Assembly: GCA_028023455.1 (NCBI GenBank)
Contig: JAQFVV010006476.1
Location: 124,001-188,000 of the forward strand
DNA from: Epiperipatus broadwayi
Taxonomy: Eukaryota; Onychophora; Udeonychophora; Euonychophora; Peripatidae
Direction of reading: 5' to 3'
Length of the DNA stretch: 64,000 nt
Part shown: positions 1-11,581 of the stretch, one piece after another
How positions within the stretch are numbered: the first letter of the stretch is position 1
Layout of the letters: each line of letters starts with the position of its first letter
Position numbers and translations under genes: made by a program
Notes under the pieces: model-generated
Database searches by the model: none
Told to the model about the DNA's origin: nothing
What the model saw: the letters and a program-made list of their open reading frames with translations, nothing else

Positions 1-20
1 TTGCTCAGTTCAGTATAAAG

Positions 21-23
<3 letters not shown>

Positions 24-102
<79 letters not shown>
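24..102. repeat. (AT)n microsatellite
   Basis: About 39 uninterrupted AT dinucleotides near the left edge of the window. It is a simple repeat with no sign of function. Confidence 0.97.
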
Positions 103-103
<1 letters not shown>

Positions 104-1455
104 GAACATGTACCAGTGATATAACTAAAAAAATAAAACAGAATTAGATTTGAAATATTTCTAGGAAATGTTATTTATAGATTGAGAAATGAAACCCTAA
201 AAATGAATCCTAAAATGCTGAAAAAATACTTACAAAGAATCCATATGGTAGAGTGAAGAGAAGCTGTGAATTTGCAAAATTGGATTAAACTTTGATACAG
301 ACATTCAAATCTCAGTTGAATTGATATTAGTTAAAAATAGTTATACATACATAGGTATGAATGTTCTGGTACAATGATAGAACCTGTCTAGTTTGCATAT
401 AACCAAGGTTCAAAATTTGAGCTGAATAAATTAGAAAATTCTCAACAAACTTTTTTATTTTCAGCTAACCATGGAATATTGGGTTAGTAAATTACTATTT
501 GGTATAATTCAAGAACACAAATAGTCAAAACTTATTTGGCAATTAGTAAATCTAGTGAGTACTATTTTCTGTTTTATTGATCTTCTCTAAAAGAGTATTG
601 GAGAAGCTTTGATGTGCTATTTTAAGTATTAAAAAGTCACTGGAAATGTTAATTTCAAAGGTCACCTGACAAAATTCTTATTCGGAGATGAAATACTGCA
701 TAGAAGTGAAATGGTCGCTGCTTTTCTCTGTGCATTGATACGAATCACTAAATATTTTTATTATTTTGCATAATTTACGTGGTTTGATTCAGTGATGAAA
801 CAATATCTTACCAATAATTCAAGATATAGTTTCACAACCAAAGATTCAAATCAAAATTTCTTTTTAACATCTTCAACTAAGATTTTATAATCACAAAATT
901 GTGGTGTAAAAATGGAATTCTTATGATATTCCAAACAAAATTTATTTTTCCAGATCCAATAATAATACCAGCTGTATTTGATTTTCCACAACGTCTCGTC
1001 AACAGATTCAAAACAACTCATGGTCATTGCATTTTTCTTTGTAAATAGAATTTATTAGTCAATGATCTATATAAATTCAGCAAACGAAGTATGAGCCACA
1101 TACTTAGTACTGTCAAATCTATGGCTTTATTGACGGAATTGGAAAACTTTAAGTTATTCTTGAGTGGAATCTCTACAGGTTCTTTTAGAAGTAGTACAAA
1201 TTTCTTCTTCTTCCTCTGGTTGTTTTATGATATTTTATTAAAGTGTCAAAAAAAAAAAACTAATGCTAAATAAATTAGATTATATAAATAATATAGACTT
1301 CAATTAATATATATAATAAATATATCATATTTTTTTTTATAAAATAGAATTTATTAGAATCTTTTAAGACAAGATCTGATACGTTTACATTATAATGACT
1401 TGTATATTCTGAAGTACCAAGTTCACTTTGACATCTTCAACATTAGCTTTCTGAG
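103..1455. other. AT-rich intergenic or intronic DNA, nothing recognised
   Basis: I see no conserved protein segment, RNA gene or clear repeat structure. Short ORFs here (for example 1091-1273 on plus) are low-complexity and look like chance. Confidence 0.5.
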
Positions 1456-1459
1456 AGAT

Positions 1460-1905
1460 TGGAGCTTGATTAACCTTTTGGTAGTGTAACTTTGTTCCAG
1501 GTTTGATGGTGTAGCCAGTCTGGAGCCAAAAGCTGGTCACGTACTTTGGAAAGAATGAGCACTTTCATATAGGTATTGCAGACACTGGAAGATGCACGGT
1601 CAAAGATGTATTTGCATCTGGTGATCCACATGGCAAAGGTTAAAAAAATTGACAATCTAATGTTGGCTAGGTTGAGCGACATTCTTGATGATGAAGGTCC
1701 TCAGCGGACCAAGAAAAGTGCAGGAATACAATAGGTGCTGTATTGTTTCATCCGCTGAGGAGCAGAATTGACATTGAGTATTCATTTTGCTGAAACCTCT
1801 TCTCCAGACTAGAAAATGGCTGGTAGTCAAAGAAGTGAGGTTTAGTATAATAAGAAAGACAATAAATTTGGGCTCCGGGTGCCAGTTTTTGAATCTGCCT
1901 ATTGG
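1460..1905 (-). pseudogene. LINE C-terminal fragment (zinc-finger tail), frameshifted
   Basis: Read on the minus strand, about 1800-1680 encodes CQFCSSADETIQHLLYSC, the C-x2-C...H-x4-C zinc knuckle found at the C-terminus of many non-LTR retrotransposon reverse transcriptases. After a frameshift, a 70-residue ORF (1682-1470) continues with AMWITRCKYIFD and a SKVRDQLL segment, which resembles the usual LINE tail. No reverse-transcriptase core is next to it, so this is a 5'-truncated dead copy. The clade cannot be fixed from this fragment. Confidence 0.7.
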
Positions 1906-2140
1906 CTAAACGTCAAAAATTCAACAGATCTAACACAACTCAAGTTAAACAATAAAAAAAAAAACACTGGCAAACTTATAAAATCAAACATCAAAGCCAA
2001 TCCACATTCCAAAAGTCACTGGGAATAAATATATCATACTTTACTTTAAATAATAATCAAATTGCACAAACTGATTCAATTACTATCATATAGGTGAAAA
2101 TAGGTATCTTGTACATTTAATGAAGTGAATTGATAAAAAA

Positions 2141-2301
2141 ATCAAGTCAGATGTCACATGACCTAATTTTAATAAAGCTCGTGTTTACAAATGTTATATA
2201 TAGAGTTCGCAAAACAAACTCTTAACAGAAAACGGTCTAGGGTTGAGGGTATTCTCAAAGCTTGTTAAGAGTTTGTTTTGCGAACTCTATATATAACATT
2301 C
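2141..2301. repeat. Foldback element FB-A, short copy
   Basis: The left end carries TCAAGTCAGATGTCACATGA, which is shared with 10530 and 51698. Arms at 2190-2227 and 2263-2300 are near-perfect inverted repeats (GAGTTCGCAAAACAAACTCT and its complement) around a 35-bp loop. The right terminal segment is missing, so this is a deletion derivative. No ORF is present. Confidence 0.85.
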
Positions 2302-2324
2302 AATGAAGTGATAAAATTCCAGTC

Positions 2325-2412
2325 TCAGAAAAGTGATGTTCTGGTATTGATTCCAGTATTAACACATTCAGTGTTTAAACTTCTTACGAATCTCGAGCAA
2401 TAAAGCCATCTG
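2325..2412 (+). repeat. SINE-B fragment (tRNA-derived)
   Basis: Has the SINE-B 3' part: GTTCTGGTATTGATTCCAGT, then a segment like TTGAACTTCTTATGAA, then GAGCAATAAAG. Related copies lie at 44683, 44086 (minus), 45675 (minus) and 46620. The tRNA-like A box is not preserved in this copy. Confidence 0.6.
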
Positions 2413-3129
2413 ATCAGACAAGCAGTCGATGTCGATTAAATAATAATAATTGAAAGGGCTTTTGCAATATGTTTATTATTTAAAGATTTTTATATTTAAA
2501 ACTTAGAACAGTTTATTTATTACTAGGGGCATTCTGCACCTATGACTTCAGCACTGACTAAATTCCATCTTTTTTCCAAAGACCAAAAAATAAATCCCTG
2601 ATTATGATTTTATTATTTATTTTATGTAACACGCACACTGTACATTTTATTCTTTTATTAATTGGGTCAGAGCAATTTTATTGCTAAATAAGTAATTTTT
2701 TTTACAAAAGCCTTGTTGTTGCTTGAAGGTTTTATTTTACTCGCATCTAATTCAGAAATCATATATATATTAGAATCTTGTAAAATAGTTTCTAGAAATA
2801 TTCACAATAAAGTACAAAAAAGAATGGGGAAGTATGGAGGTGTTTATTATATCTATAAAGATGTTACATACGGGACAGAGAAAAGTGAATAACTCCGTGT
2901 GTGTAAATTTAAAAAATCAGATACATTAATCTTTAACTGAGGTTTAAAGTTTATATCTGTGCTAGAGGTAATCTCTAGTTTCGAAAATGATTAGTAATAA
3001 TCATTAGTGTATTTATCTGAAATGGATGGCGTCAAAGTTGTGAGTAAAGGGAGTTTGACAATGGTAAATGAAAATGTAACAATTTACTCTAGATAAATCA
3101 CTTTGCATATAATAAAGATGTATATGAGA

Positions 3130-3195
3130 GATAGTGACCTGGGCCAACTGATGAGTGATGATTCAGCACGAAATGCATCTTGGAGGTCATTTGTC
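3130..3195 (+). ncRNA. Hammerhead ribozyme motif, type I (divergent, intact core)
   Basis: CTGATGA at 3148-3154 and GAAA at 3170-3173 are followed by TGCATC, with the predicted cut after 3179 (AUC). Stem I pairs CCAA with TTGG, then GTGACC with GGTCAT, across a one-sided bulge. Stem II is closed by GTG/CAC. Many of these bases differ from the common version of the repeat, yet the pairs are kept. Catalysis is inferred, not shown. Confidence 0.75.
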
Positions 3196-3736
3196 TTTAA
3201 TTGTATCTTTCTTTATTTATATGAATTTAAAAAGAATGGGGAAGTATGGAGGTGTTTATTATATTTATAAAGTACAGTATTATTTACCTATGAGGAAAAA
3301 TTTGAGTTCTATTTTACTGCGCATTAAATAAATCCATAACTATTCCATTAATTAAATTCAACTTTTTTTAAATACAGTATACAATATATTGAATTGCACC
3401 AGAGCAAATTTGCTGTTAAATAAATAATTAATAATATATTTTCAGAATAATGTATTCTTTTTTTTTCTTTTATTACAGATGCTCGTTTCTGCCAGATTTT
3501 TAACAACAGTTTGTTATTTTTTATAAGAATGGCCTTATTAACCATTTATGTACTGGAATTTTAGTTAAGTCATTTGATATTATTTCCGTTTCACCTTTTT
3601 ATATTTATATAATATTTAAATACATGTATATTTTCTATATTAAACTTAATGCAATTATAAGGGACTTGATTTCAGACTTTCAAACTCCCTACAGCCATCC
3701 TATACAACCGATACACATGACCACATATGTGAAATG

Positions 3737-3804
3737 GATAAATGATCTCCAATATACCTATTTCATGCTGAAACAGCAATAATCAGTTGGTTCAGATCAC
3801 CATC
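3737..3804 (-). ncRNA. Hammerhead-like segment, probably inactive
   Basis: On the minus strand the core reads CTGATTA instead of CTGANGA (G8 lost), while GAAA and the ATA cut site are kept. The outer stem I pairs TGATC with GATCA, where most copies have TAATC with GATTA, so the helix is kept with different bases. Confidence 0.6.
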
Positions 3805-4143
3805 TCCCACACATATATACAATCAATACCTCGTAATTACATTAAGTTTAGTATAAAAAATATACATATACTTAAATATTACATATTCAGCCTGTATTCT
3901 GCTCATCCTACTTCTGTATAATTAAATGACATACTAAGGGCCTATGTGTGAATTGACTTAAGGTCAACCTGCGTATGACAACAATATTTGCATCAACAAG
4001 GAATTTGAGCATTCTGACATCAGATTTTCAATAATATGGATGGATGAAAAGTTGGAGGGTGATGAGCTTGAAGCATGTCCATTAAAACTTGAAGAAATTG
4101 TTATCTTAATATAAAGTGAGCATTGATTATATATATGGAGGGA

Positions 4144-4211
4144 GATAATGATCTGGACCAACTGATGGGTGTTGGTTTAGTATGAAATACATATATTGGA
4201 GATCATTTTTC
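4144..4211 (+). ncRNA. Hammerhead-like segment, core base changed
   Basis: Core reads CTGATGG (A9 changed to G) with GAAA at 4184-4187 and the expected cut after ATA. The outer stem I helix AATGATC/GATCATT is fully paired and differs from AATAATC/GATTATT of the common type by a compensatory change. Likely weak or inactive because of the A9 change. Confidence 0.6.
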
Positions 4212-4743
4212 TTTTTCACATATACATAGTCATGTGTATTGGTCATATAAGATGGAATGGATGCTGAAGGGAGCTTGAAAGTCAGTATTCAAATCCATTC
4301 TAATTACATCTAAAAATTCAGTATATACTGTACCGTTTATTTATGTGGTACAAATATATTGACATTCGGTAAGACATTTAAAAGCTAAAAAAAAAAAAAA
4401 AAAGTAAATTTAGCGATCTTTTAAAAGAAAAACATTTTTAGATTTTTTTTTCTGATTAGTATAATTTATTTTTTTAAAATGTACAATGAAAGTTAAAATT
4501 GCCGTTCATATTTTTTTTTATGTAATTAAAAATAAAAGTTAAAATTGGAGAGAACAAAAGACACACAAATTACCAATCTAGATAAGCTAAAAGAAAAATA
4601 TTTTAGCTAATTAAAGATGGCAGAATTATGCTAAAAAAATAAGGACTTTGTAATGTAAATTTTATAAAGAATGTACAAGATTATCAATGTATATTTTTGA
4701 CAAACAAAAGGTATGCGCAGAAGTCTGAAAACTGGACCTTGAG

Positions 4744-4750
4744 TATAAAA
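4744..4750 (+). promoter_or_regulatory. Candidate TATA box
   Basis: TATAAAA lies in a locally less AT-rich stretch, with GGAAGAGGCC just downstream. A start site would be expected near 4772-4780. The only other support is the splice donor 270 bases downstream. In such AT-rich DNA a TATAAAA by chance is common. Confidence 0.3.
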
Positions 4751-4771
4751 AGGAAGAGGCCTGTTTGATCA

Positions 4772-5042
4772 ACATTTTGTTTTGTCTGTTTTTCCCATGG
4801 TCAGTCCTGGATAACAAAAGAATATATCCAGGATCACTCAACACTGAAATAATTCTGCATGTTGGAGTGAAATGGAGCTTTTGCTGACATCGTTCCAGAA
4901 GATGGATACCAGAAAAGCTTTCGTGACCGACCAGTAGAATAGACCACAAGATCAACTTATAACCGATGACCGAGCTCATTCGCCCACAAAAAAAAACTAT
5001 GCATAGTAATCTACAAGCTTCGTGAACTCACTAAACTTACCG
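4772..5042 (+). other. Candidate non-coding first exon
   Basis: The segment starts about 30 bases after a TATA-like box and ends at TTACCG/GTAAGTT, a strong splice donor. It contains only tiny upstream ORFs (for example ATG GTC AGT CCT GGA TAA). The first SLC23 coding exon (28906) starts at an acceptor 15 bases before its ATG, so an upstream 5'UTR exon must exist; this is one candidate about 24 kb away. The 105-residue minus-strand ORF here resembles nothing I know. Confidence 0.25.
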
Positions 5043-7914
5043 GTAAGTTAAGATTACTTATTCCTGATTGTGACAAAATTAAGCATTTGCAAACAATTCT
5101 TAAAAATATGCTTAAAATAATCCCGATAGAGACATTAATTTTCTTATGCAAGATACATTCATTTTAAAAAACTTTCTAGAAGAAATTTGGAAGTGAACTG
5201 TAATTGTGAAACTGTTGTTTTTTATTAATTGATTCATGTTGGATTAACATGTGTGTGTTCCCTCCAGTTTTATTTAATTCGTAATTTATCTTTAACATTT
5301 TAATTTGTTAGAATAAAATTTTTTATTTCTAATATCAACTTTACCTTGTACATTATTAATAATAGTTATTAATGATTATTATTAAATTTATTAATATTAG
5401 TTTAGTAAGATTTGAAAAATTAATTTACCTTTGCCAATATGTTTTGAATAAGCTCCAGGAATAATAATATCTAAAAAATAATTCTAGTTATGGTATAATA
5501 TAATATGATTATTCTAAAAACATTTTTCTTTTTAATTCTCGAGATGCGATGCAACAGATTTCAGCAGATTCTTATATGAATCCTGGCACCCTGATAAAAG
5601 AAATAAAAGCTGATTTCGTCGATAGCATAAATCGTAACAATTACTAGGTAGAGTTGATCAGGAAATATAGTTATGTTTTTAGAAATAGGAATGACACTTT
5701 TTTTTTTTGCATAACTTGATCAACTCACACAGTTTATTGCATATAAAGGCCTAGTCAGACAAGCAAAATGTTACAATACATAATTGTTGTTTAATTATAT
5801 ATATATATGAAAAATAAAAACAAGTTAGTCACGTAACCTGCTATCACTTGTTATTTATGATCAATAGATGGCGTCTTTACCAAAACCGCGAAACAAGTGT
5901 AAAATATTTTTACAGAAACGCAAAAGGAGTCAGAATTAACTACCTCTTTCATTTTGCTCACCTCCAGATCAGCTGATTTCAAGCTGGTTTGCTTTCGTCA
6001 GTGGAAGGATAGAGCTATATATATATATATATATCAGCGATGAAGTGTGACTTTTTTAGGAATGGAAGCACACTACATCTTTTTTTATAATGTTTTTATT
6101 CAATAATTTTCACATAATAGCTAATATATATAAATATTACATCTAGAAAAATCTGGAATTCTCTTATTGATATTTTTATTTTAAATGCTTTTAACATTCT
6201 TAAGTTTTAACTTTAAATTACATTTCAGCATTATTTGAACCTCTTAAAATCAACAAATGTGATGGTCAAACTCATTACTTGCCTTATATAAAAACAATTC
6301 AACTATTAATAAAAAAAATTGGAAGTCAACAGAAATTCTATACAAAAAATAATGAGTTTGAATAATTCGTTCTTCTTTTTTTATGTTTACCAAAATAGTT
6401 TAGGGGAAAATATGGAACTTTCATGTGTTAATCAGACTGTGGCAGATGCAGAAACTCAAGTATTTAAAAATGTTTTCTAAATGAAAACCATGTTGTAAAG
6501 TTTAGCTAAAAGCTAAACCTCATCTCTCTATGTAACCTGCCTCACTAGAAAAGGTAAAGAAAAATGCCTCTGAAGTTATCTGCAACTAAATTTTATCAAG
6601 AGCATAAGTGTCTTTATATGTTAGCTTGAACTGGAAAAAATTATTTAAAAAAAATGGATAAGTTCTTGCTATGTGTGTTAGCCTGAAATGTCGTATTGCA
6701 AAATAAAAATAAGAAAATAACTGTGTACATTAACATGGAATTAAGAAGCCTTCCAGAGAATATATACCTGGAAAAACTAAATTACACATGTGAAGGACTT
6801 TAAAAAATTAAAACAGTAGTATAAGGTATTTTATTTTTTCATTAATGTGCACATTAAATTGAAATTCATAAAGGAGTTTTAAAATCAAGCAGCAATTGAT
6901 ATTAATTAAGAATTTTATTAGAAATTTTTTTTAATTGAACATGGTTTTTTTTTAAAATTCATGTGATTTTTTTTCTTTCAACATTATAGTTTCTTTTTAA
7001 ATAATTGAATTTTTATAAAATTTGATGTTGTTTTTATTTTATATTATCCTCCTCCAATTATATACAAAAGAAGTAGTAAGTTCATTTGAAATATTATTTT
7101 TGATTGAAAACCTGTTTTCCAACTTTTGTTATTTAAAGAAATAACTTAATGAAAACAAAAGTTAATCAATTTAAGAAATAAAACTCAACTGATTATTTTC
7201 TATGAAACTATACTTTTTAAGTCATTTGCAAAAGTAAGCAGTGATAGTGCTTATCATATTTGACATTTTAGGTGGTGTGTTTGCTACTTTTCTATATTTT
7301 AAAGCATTATATATGTTAAATTATGGTATGTGACAAGCTACAGTGATTCTTTCTATGAAGCTTATTTTGAAAGAATTCCAAGAAATATCAGCAGTTTATG
7401 CACCTTTGTGATTGATAACATCACATTCTATTCTGACAAAGCTATAATAAGGTGGTAAATTGTGATCGGCTCCATGCTTTAGATTCTTTATGTAGTATAT
7501 AACTTAATTTTTAATATACATAAGATTTAATTTCACAAAAAAAATCAAACATGGCATCATAGTAAAAATATTAATCACTAGAGACTTTAAAAATTTGCCA
7601 GGCTGGGTTGACACTGATATAGTTAATAAGAATGTATAAACTTCAATTATTGTCTTTAATCAGTTAGTTTATTAAGTAATTGTTTATAAAAATATTCTAG
7701 TGTTAATGTCTATTCCTCCAACTATCTGTTACATGAATTGGCAGTATGTGACTTGATTTTAATACAGCTTATAGTTTAAGGGATTGTTTTCAAATTATCC
7801 CAGTAAAGTTATTTTAAAATAAATTAGAGTAAACTGTTATATTTATTTATCTCTTGCTCACAGTAACAGTTCATAGAGTTTTTGCTTCCTGAGCTAGTTC
7901 AGAGCATATTTACT
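5043..7914. other. Long gene-free stretch, mostly unrecognised
   Basis: AT-rich DNA without convincing exons. The only structured item is near 5970-6005, where TTTCAAGC...GCTTTCGTCAG repeats the module seen near the apex of the foldback elements. It may be the remains of one more foldback. Confidence 0.45.
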
Positions 7915-8450
7915 TATATGAATGTAGGGGTGTATGTTGGTGTTTAAACATCCAAATGGTAACTCTGAATGGCACAAAGATATCTCATTTTAAAGTCCAT
8001 TCATTGCATTTTGTTTTTCATTAGAAATTAAGTTTATAATAGACCAATATACTAATGATACTATGTGACCAGAGCATTGATAATGATCAGTATGTTTCAT
8101 TGTCTCTGCATTATTGTAAGTGATGAATTAGCACCTGAGTATGTAATCCAAATAATTGTTTTATATTTTGCCATGTGCAGTAGCTAGATAAATAGCCTGT
8201 TTGGTAGTACATCTATAAATCCAATCACAAGCTTGACTGTTGATTTTATGATTTTTGGTTTGTGGATCATTATTGACTGTTGATTGCTGATGAGTTTTTG
8301 ATTTAATGCTGGAGATGCACCTTATGTTTTTGTTTATGTTGATTCTCTGCTCATATTCACTGTATTCTATATTTTTTTATATTTATAATTTCTGATTCGC
8401 CTATGGGCATGATGATGATTTTCCATTTCTCCATAGTCATCCATTTGCTC
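7915..8450 (+). repeat. Dispersed repeat R, copy 1
   Basis: Colinear with 25420-25885. Shared landmarks in order are: GTGTTTA...CATCCA; TTAAAGTCCATTCA against TTAAAGCCCATGCA; AAGTTTATA; GACCAGAGCATTGAT; GATCAGTATG; AATCCA-CACAAG-TTGACTGTTGATTTTAT. The family is unknown and no ORF is present; it could be a LINE 3' region or a large SINE. Confidence 0.6.
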
Positions 8451-9289
8451 AGTACCATTATAATGTATATGTAATAATAATAATAATATGCATTTGAATG
8501 CTAATCAGATTATAAATTTTTGAAAATAAAATATATTAATTATTCAAAATAGAAAAAAAGTCAATTATCTTTAATTATTTTATTAAGAAATTTTAAAGAT
8601 TTATATGACAGTTTAGACTTAATTATCCAAAATAATTCATAAATCTAATTATTAGAATAATGTGCTCCAGAAAATGCAAGGTCAGAGATTTTTAATTTGA
8701 AGATTGTCTTTCAGACAATTAGATCTTAATTTTTAATTTCTATTATGTAATTTGCAAGGAAGATAATTTCAGCTATCTTTTTTTAACAGATTATACTATA
8801 TAGATAAATTGTTTACTACTGTATTGACTCTATATGAATTTTATTACAGTAAAGTAAATGCTGATTCAAAAGTTTATTAATTGATCCTAGCTGAGGAAAG
8901 TAAAAAAAAACAACTGGCGTCAACCTGCCACTTAGCTCATGCACATTATAGAATCACTTTATCATTTTCGTATTAATAATATGAGTTAAATATAAACTAA
9001 TCTCAATATTTTACGGATTCAATGTTTATATAGCTAAAAAATCTTAAGTAATATATTTTTATCGTAATGTATATTTACTGAAATTAACTATATTGTATGC
9101 TTTTGTAAGCCTGTTTGCATGATAAATCTTGCAACTCAATTTTCACTCATTTCTCATTTTCTGATCTAGTTGAAACTGTGCAAATTTATATATTCTCAAT
9201 GGCAATGCATTTTTTAAAAGTTTGAATATAATTTCAGCAAAAATGATCAAAAACATTAAAATTTTTAATTTTAAATGGGATGTGATGTG

Positions 9290-10000
9290 ATGTACTGAAG
9301 CTTCTCCTTAAACAGAGTCAAGAATCTCTCAAAAATTATGCCCAAAGAAACCTGTTAGCCATTTATTTTCCATTCCCCAGTCTACGTTTTCCCATATTCT
9401 GCTCCATCCTATTTCCACAACATAATCTTTGTCAACTCTATGGCCTTTATATCTAAATCCCCCTTATCTTTTCCCAAACCCAGCATAAAAACCAATAATC
9501 CACTTTCTGTATAATCACTTTTTCAAATTTATTCTTTCATAGCTTCATTATATGTGCCCTTTTTGTTTTCAAGCATTTATTTACATTCAATTAACAGATG
9601 CTTAATATTTTCTATTTCTTCCTTACATAATTTACAGACTAAATCACCCATAATTTTCCACTTACATGTATATTTTTCTTTTGTTGCTAAAGATCCCATT
9701 CGAGTCTTAAACAATAAACTACTTTCCTTACTATTATCATATATTAACTCACACCTAATATTTTGTTTATTTTTATATATATTTAAAATCTTTTTATTCT
9801 CCATACTAGTTCTCCATCTCTCTAACTCCCTATTCTTTATTAATAAATCTATTCTTTTATCCCATTCCTTACCACTATAACACTCAACAATCCTCCTAAC
9901 ACAATCAACCCATCTTTTGTACAAGCATACTGATATAAATTCTTTATCCAAATCTTTTGCATACTGCATTACCTTTCTTAATACTTTTTATAGTGCTGCC
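9290..10000 (-). pseudogene. LINE 3' end, copy 1 (zinc-knuckle tail)
   Basis: A 130-residue minus-strand ORF (9969-9577) includes KDLDKEFISVCLYKRW, RCELIYDNSKESSLLFKT and CKLCKEEIENIKHLLIEC (C-x2-C...H-x4-C), the C-terminal end of a non-LTR retrotransposon ORF2. It then frameshifts and runs into a 3' region that ends in a TGATGTGATG-type tandem tail (plus strand 9281-9296). It matches 40255-41000 throughout. The copy is 5'-truncated. Confidence 0.85.
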
Positions 10001-10529
10001 ATCTAGCAGAATCAAATTATATCTAAACTTCTAAAATTAAAAAGTTGGAAAAAATTAAAATTAAAAAAACATTTACATAAATGATTTTATTTGAACCATG
10101 TAATATCAAAAAGACTGAAAGCCAAAGAAAAATTTATTTTTTAAGTTTTAGTGCATTAAAAAATGGTTTTTTTTTTACTATGCTTTATGAAAATAGTTAT
10201 TACTTTATTTATGACCTGTACACTTCTGATACAAGAAAACACTGAGCATTGTTGATGAACATTGATATGATTCCAGAAGTTTTTCATATATGCTTAAATC
10301 TGTACTTATTTTAGCATTTATGTATGCACATAAGAATAATAGACAATTGCTCTTTTATAATTATATGCTTCACGATTATGTCTTTTTTAAAATTCAATAA
10401 CAAAGGATGACCATTGTAAACTATTTACTGCTTATAGTATATTTATTACTCATATCTGCTTCTGATGATGGATGCTGACTCATTCACTTTTCATACCTCA
10501 ATTCCCTATCATTACGGCATATATATTAC

Positions 10530-10825
10530 AAAAAAATCAAGTCAGATGTCACATGACCTAATTTAAACAAGCTTGTATTACAAATGTTATATAAAGACCT
10601 CACAAATAAGCTTTTAACAAGCTTTGCAGAATATCCCTAACCCCAGACCAGTTTCTACTACTGGCTTCCTCATTGAGATGCTAGGATATTCAAGCATTCG
10701 ATCTAATGCTTGAATATCCTAGCACCTCATTGAGGAAGCCAGTAGCAGAAACTGGTCTGGAGTTAGGGATATTCTGTAAAACCTGTTAAGAGCTTATTTG
10801 CGAGCTCTTTATATAATATATATGT
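10530..10825. repeat. Foldback element FB-A, full copy
   Basis: Arms of about 115 bp (10580-10695 and 10705-10817) are inverted around GATCTAATG. The left terminal 25 bp (TCAAGTCAGATGTCACATGA) is as at 2141. Near the apex lies CAGACCAGTTTCTACTACTG...CCTCATTGAG. The two 69-residue or shorter ORFs here are by-products of the palindrome. Confidence 0.9.
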
Positions 10826-10995
10826 ATATAGGGAGTGTATCAATAGTTCAAACAAGCTCTTATTGATAAGTGTAATAAAAGAAAGATATTTAAAATCTCT
10901 ATCTAGAATATTCCTATCCCCAGACCAATTGGTTTCAAGCTTTTGACTCACCTTAGTGAGGAAGTAGAACATTCAGATACTAGATCTAAAATATC
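10826..10995 (+). repeat. FB-B half copy
   Basis: Matches one arm of the FB-B element at 11716-13372: AATAGTTCAAACAAGCTCTT, GATATTTAAAATCTCTATCT, CCCCAGACCAATTGGTTT. It serves as the uninterrupted reference that shows where the 1234-bp element was inserted in the neighbouring copy. Confidence 0.8.
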
Positions 10996-11280
10996 AACTC
11001 AAAAGCCAGAACTTATTTAATACATAACTTTTAAGTAAAAAATCTCAAATTTTTGGACATGAAAATGGCTTTAACTCCAGCTGTCTAACTTAAATAACTA
11101 TATGGAACTGAACCAAATTCAGATCTACAGTATATTAAATAGCCTTAGCATTGCCAAATCCTCGAAGGCAAAATTATAATAATCAATAAATAAGGGATTC
11201 GAACTCAGACTTTTACACGACCCTCAGTTCCCCATGCCATCTCATATTGTTGACCCACCTGAACATACACATGTTGAAAA

Positions 11281-11348
11281 GATAAATAATCACCAATATA
11301 TATATTTCATGCTAAACCAGCAATCATCAGTTGGTCCAGATTATTATC
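11281..11348 (-). ncRNA. Hammerhead ribozyme motif, type I, intact core
   Basis: On the minus strand: CTGATGA (11330-11324), stem II TGCT-GGTTT-AGCA, GAAA (11308-11305), a short stem III, and cleavage expected after ATA, between 11297 and 11296. Stem I pairs ACCAA with TTGGT and then ATAATC with GATTAT, with a UGG bulge. Confidence 0.85.
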
Positions 11349-11513
11349 TCCACACATATATACAATCAGTACTCAGGTTTATATTAAGATAGCCTAAAAT
11401 CTGATGATGAAACATTCAAAGCCCACATTAGTGCCAAAGTTGTGCCTATCCATTAAAGAATTAGATTGGTTATCTTAATATAAAGCTGAGCACTGATTGT
11501 ATATATGTGTGGA

Positions 11514-11581
11514 GATAATAATCTGGACCAACTGATGATTGCTGGTTTAGCATGAAATACATATATTGGTGATTATTTATC
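11514..11581 (+). ncRNA. Hammerhead ribozyme motif, type I, intact core
   Basis: CTGATGA 11532-11538, stem II TGCT/AGCA with loop GGTTT, GAAA 11554-11557, cut site ATA/TTGGT after 11565. Stem I: ACCAA/TTGGT, bulge UGG, then ATAATC/GATTAT, a bulged U, and GATA/TATC. All invariant core positions of the hammerhead are present. Confidence 0.87.

Larger units (their letters stand above)
3658..4310. mobile_element. HHR repeat, divergent two-arm pair
   Basis: The left arm (3658-3845, minus orientation) starts outside with a TTTCAGACTTTCA-like end, and the right arm (3935-4310, plus) finishes with GAAAGTCAGTATTCAAATCC. Both arms carry a ribozyme-like segment. The same left-minus, right-plus layout recurs at 11205, 26105, 44998 and 62355. 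The arms are too diverged here to call a target-site duplication. Confidence 0.7.

Noticed and set aside
4662-4979. 105-residue minus-strand ORF as a gene
   Set aside because: No motif or splice support; the same stretch fits better as a plus-strand non-coding exon candidate.
9554-9880. 108-residue plus-strand ORF
   Set aside because: It is the antisense of the LINE C-terminal reading at 9577-9969 on minus, which has the clear zinc-knuckle motif.
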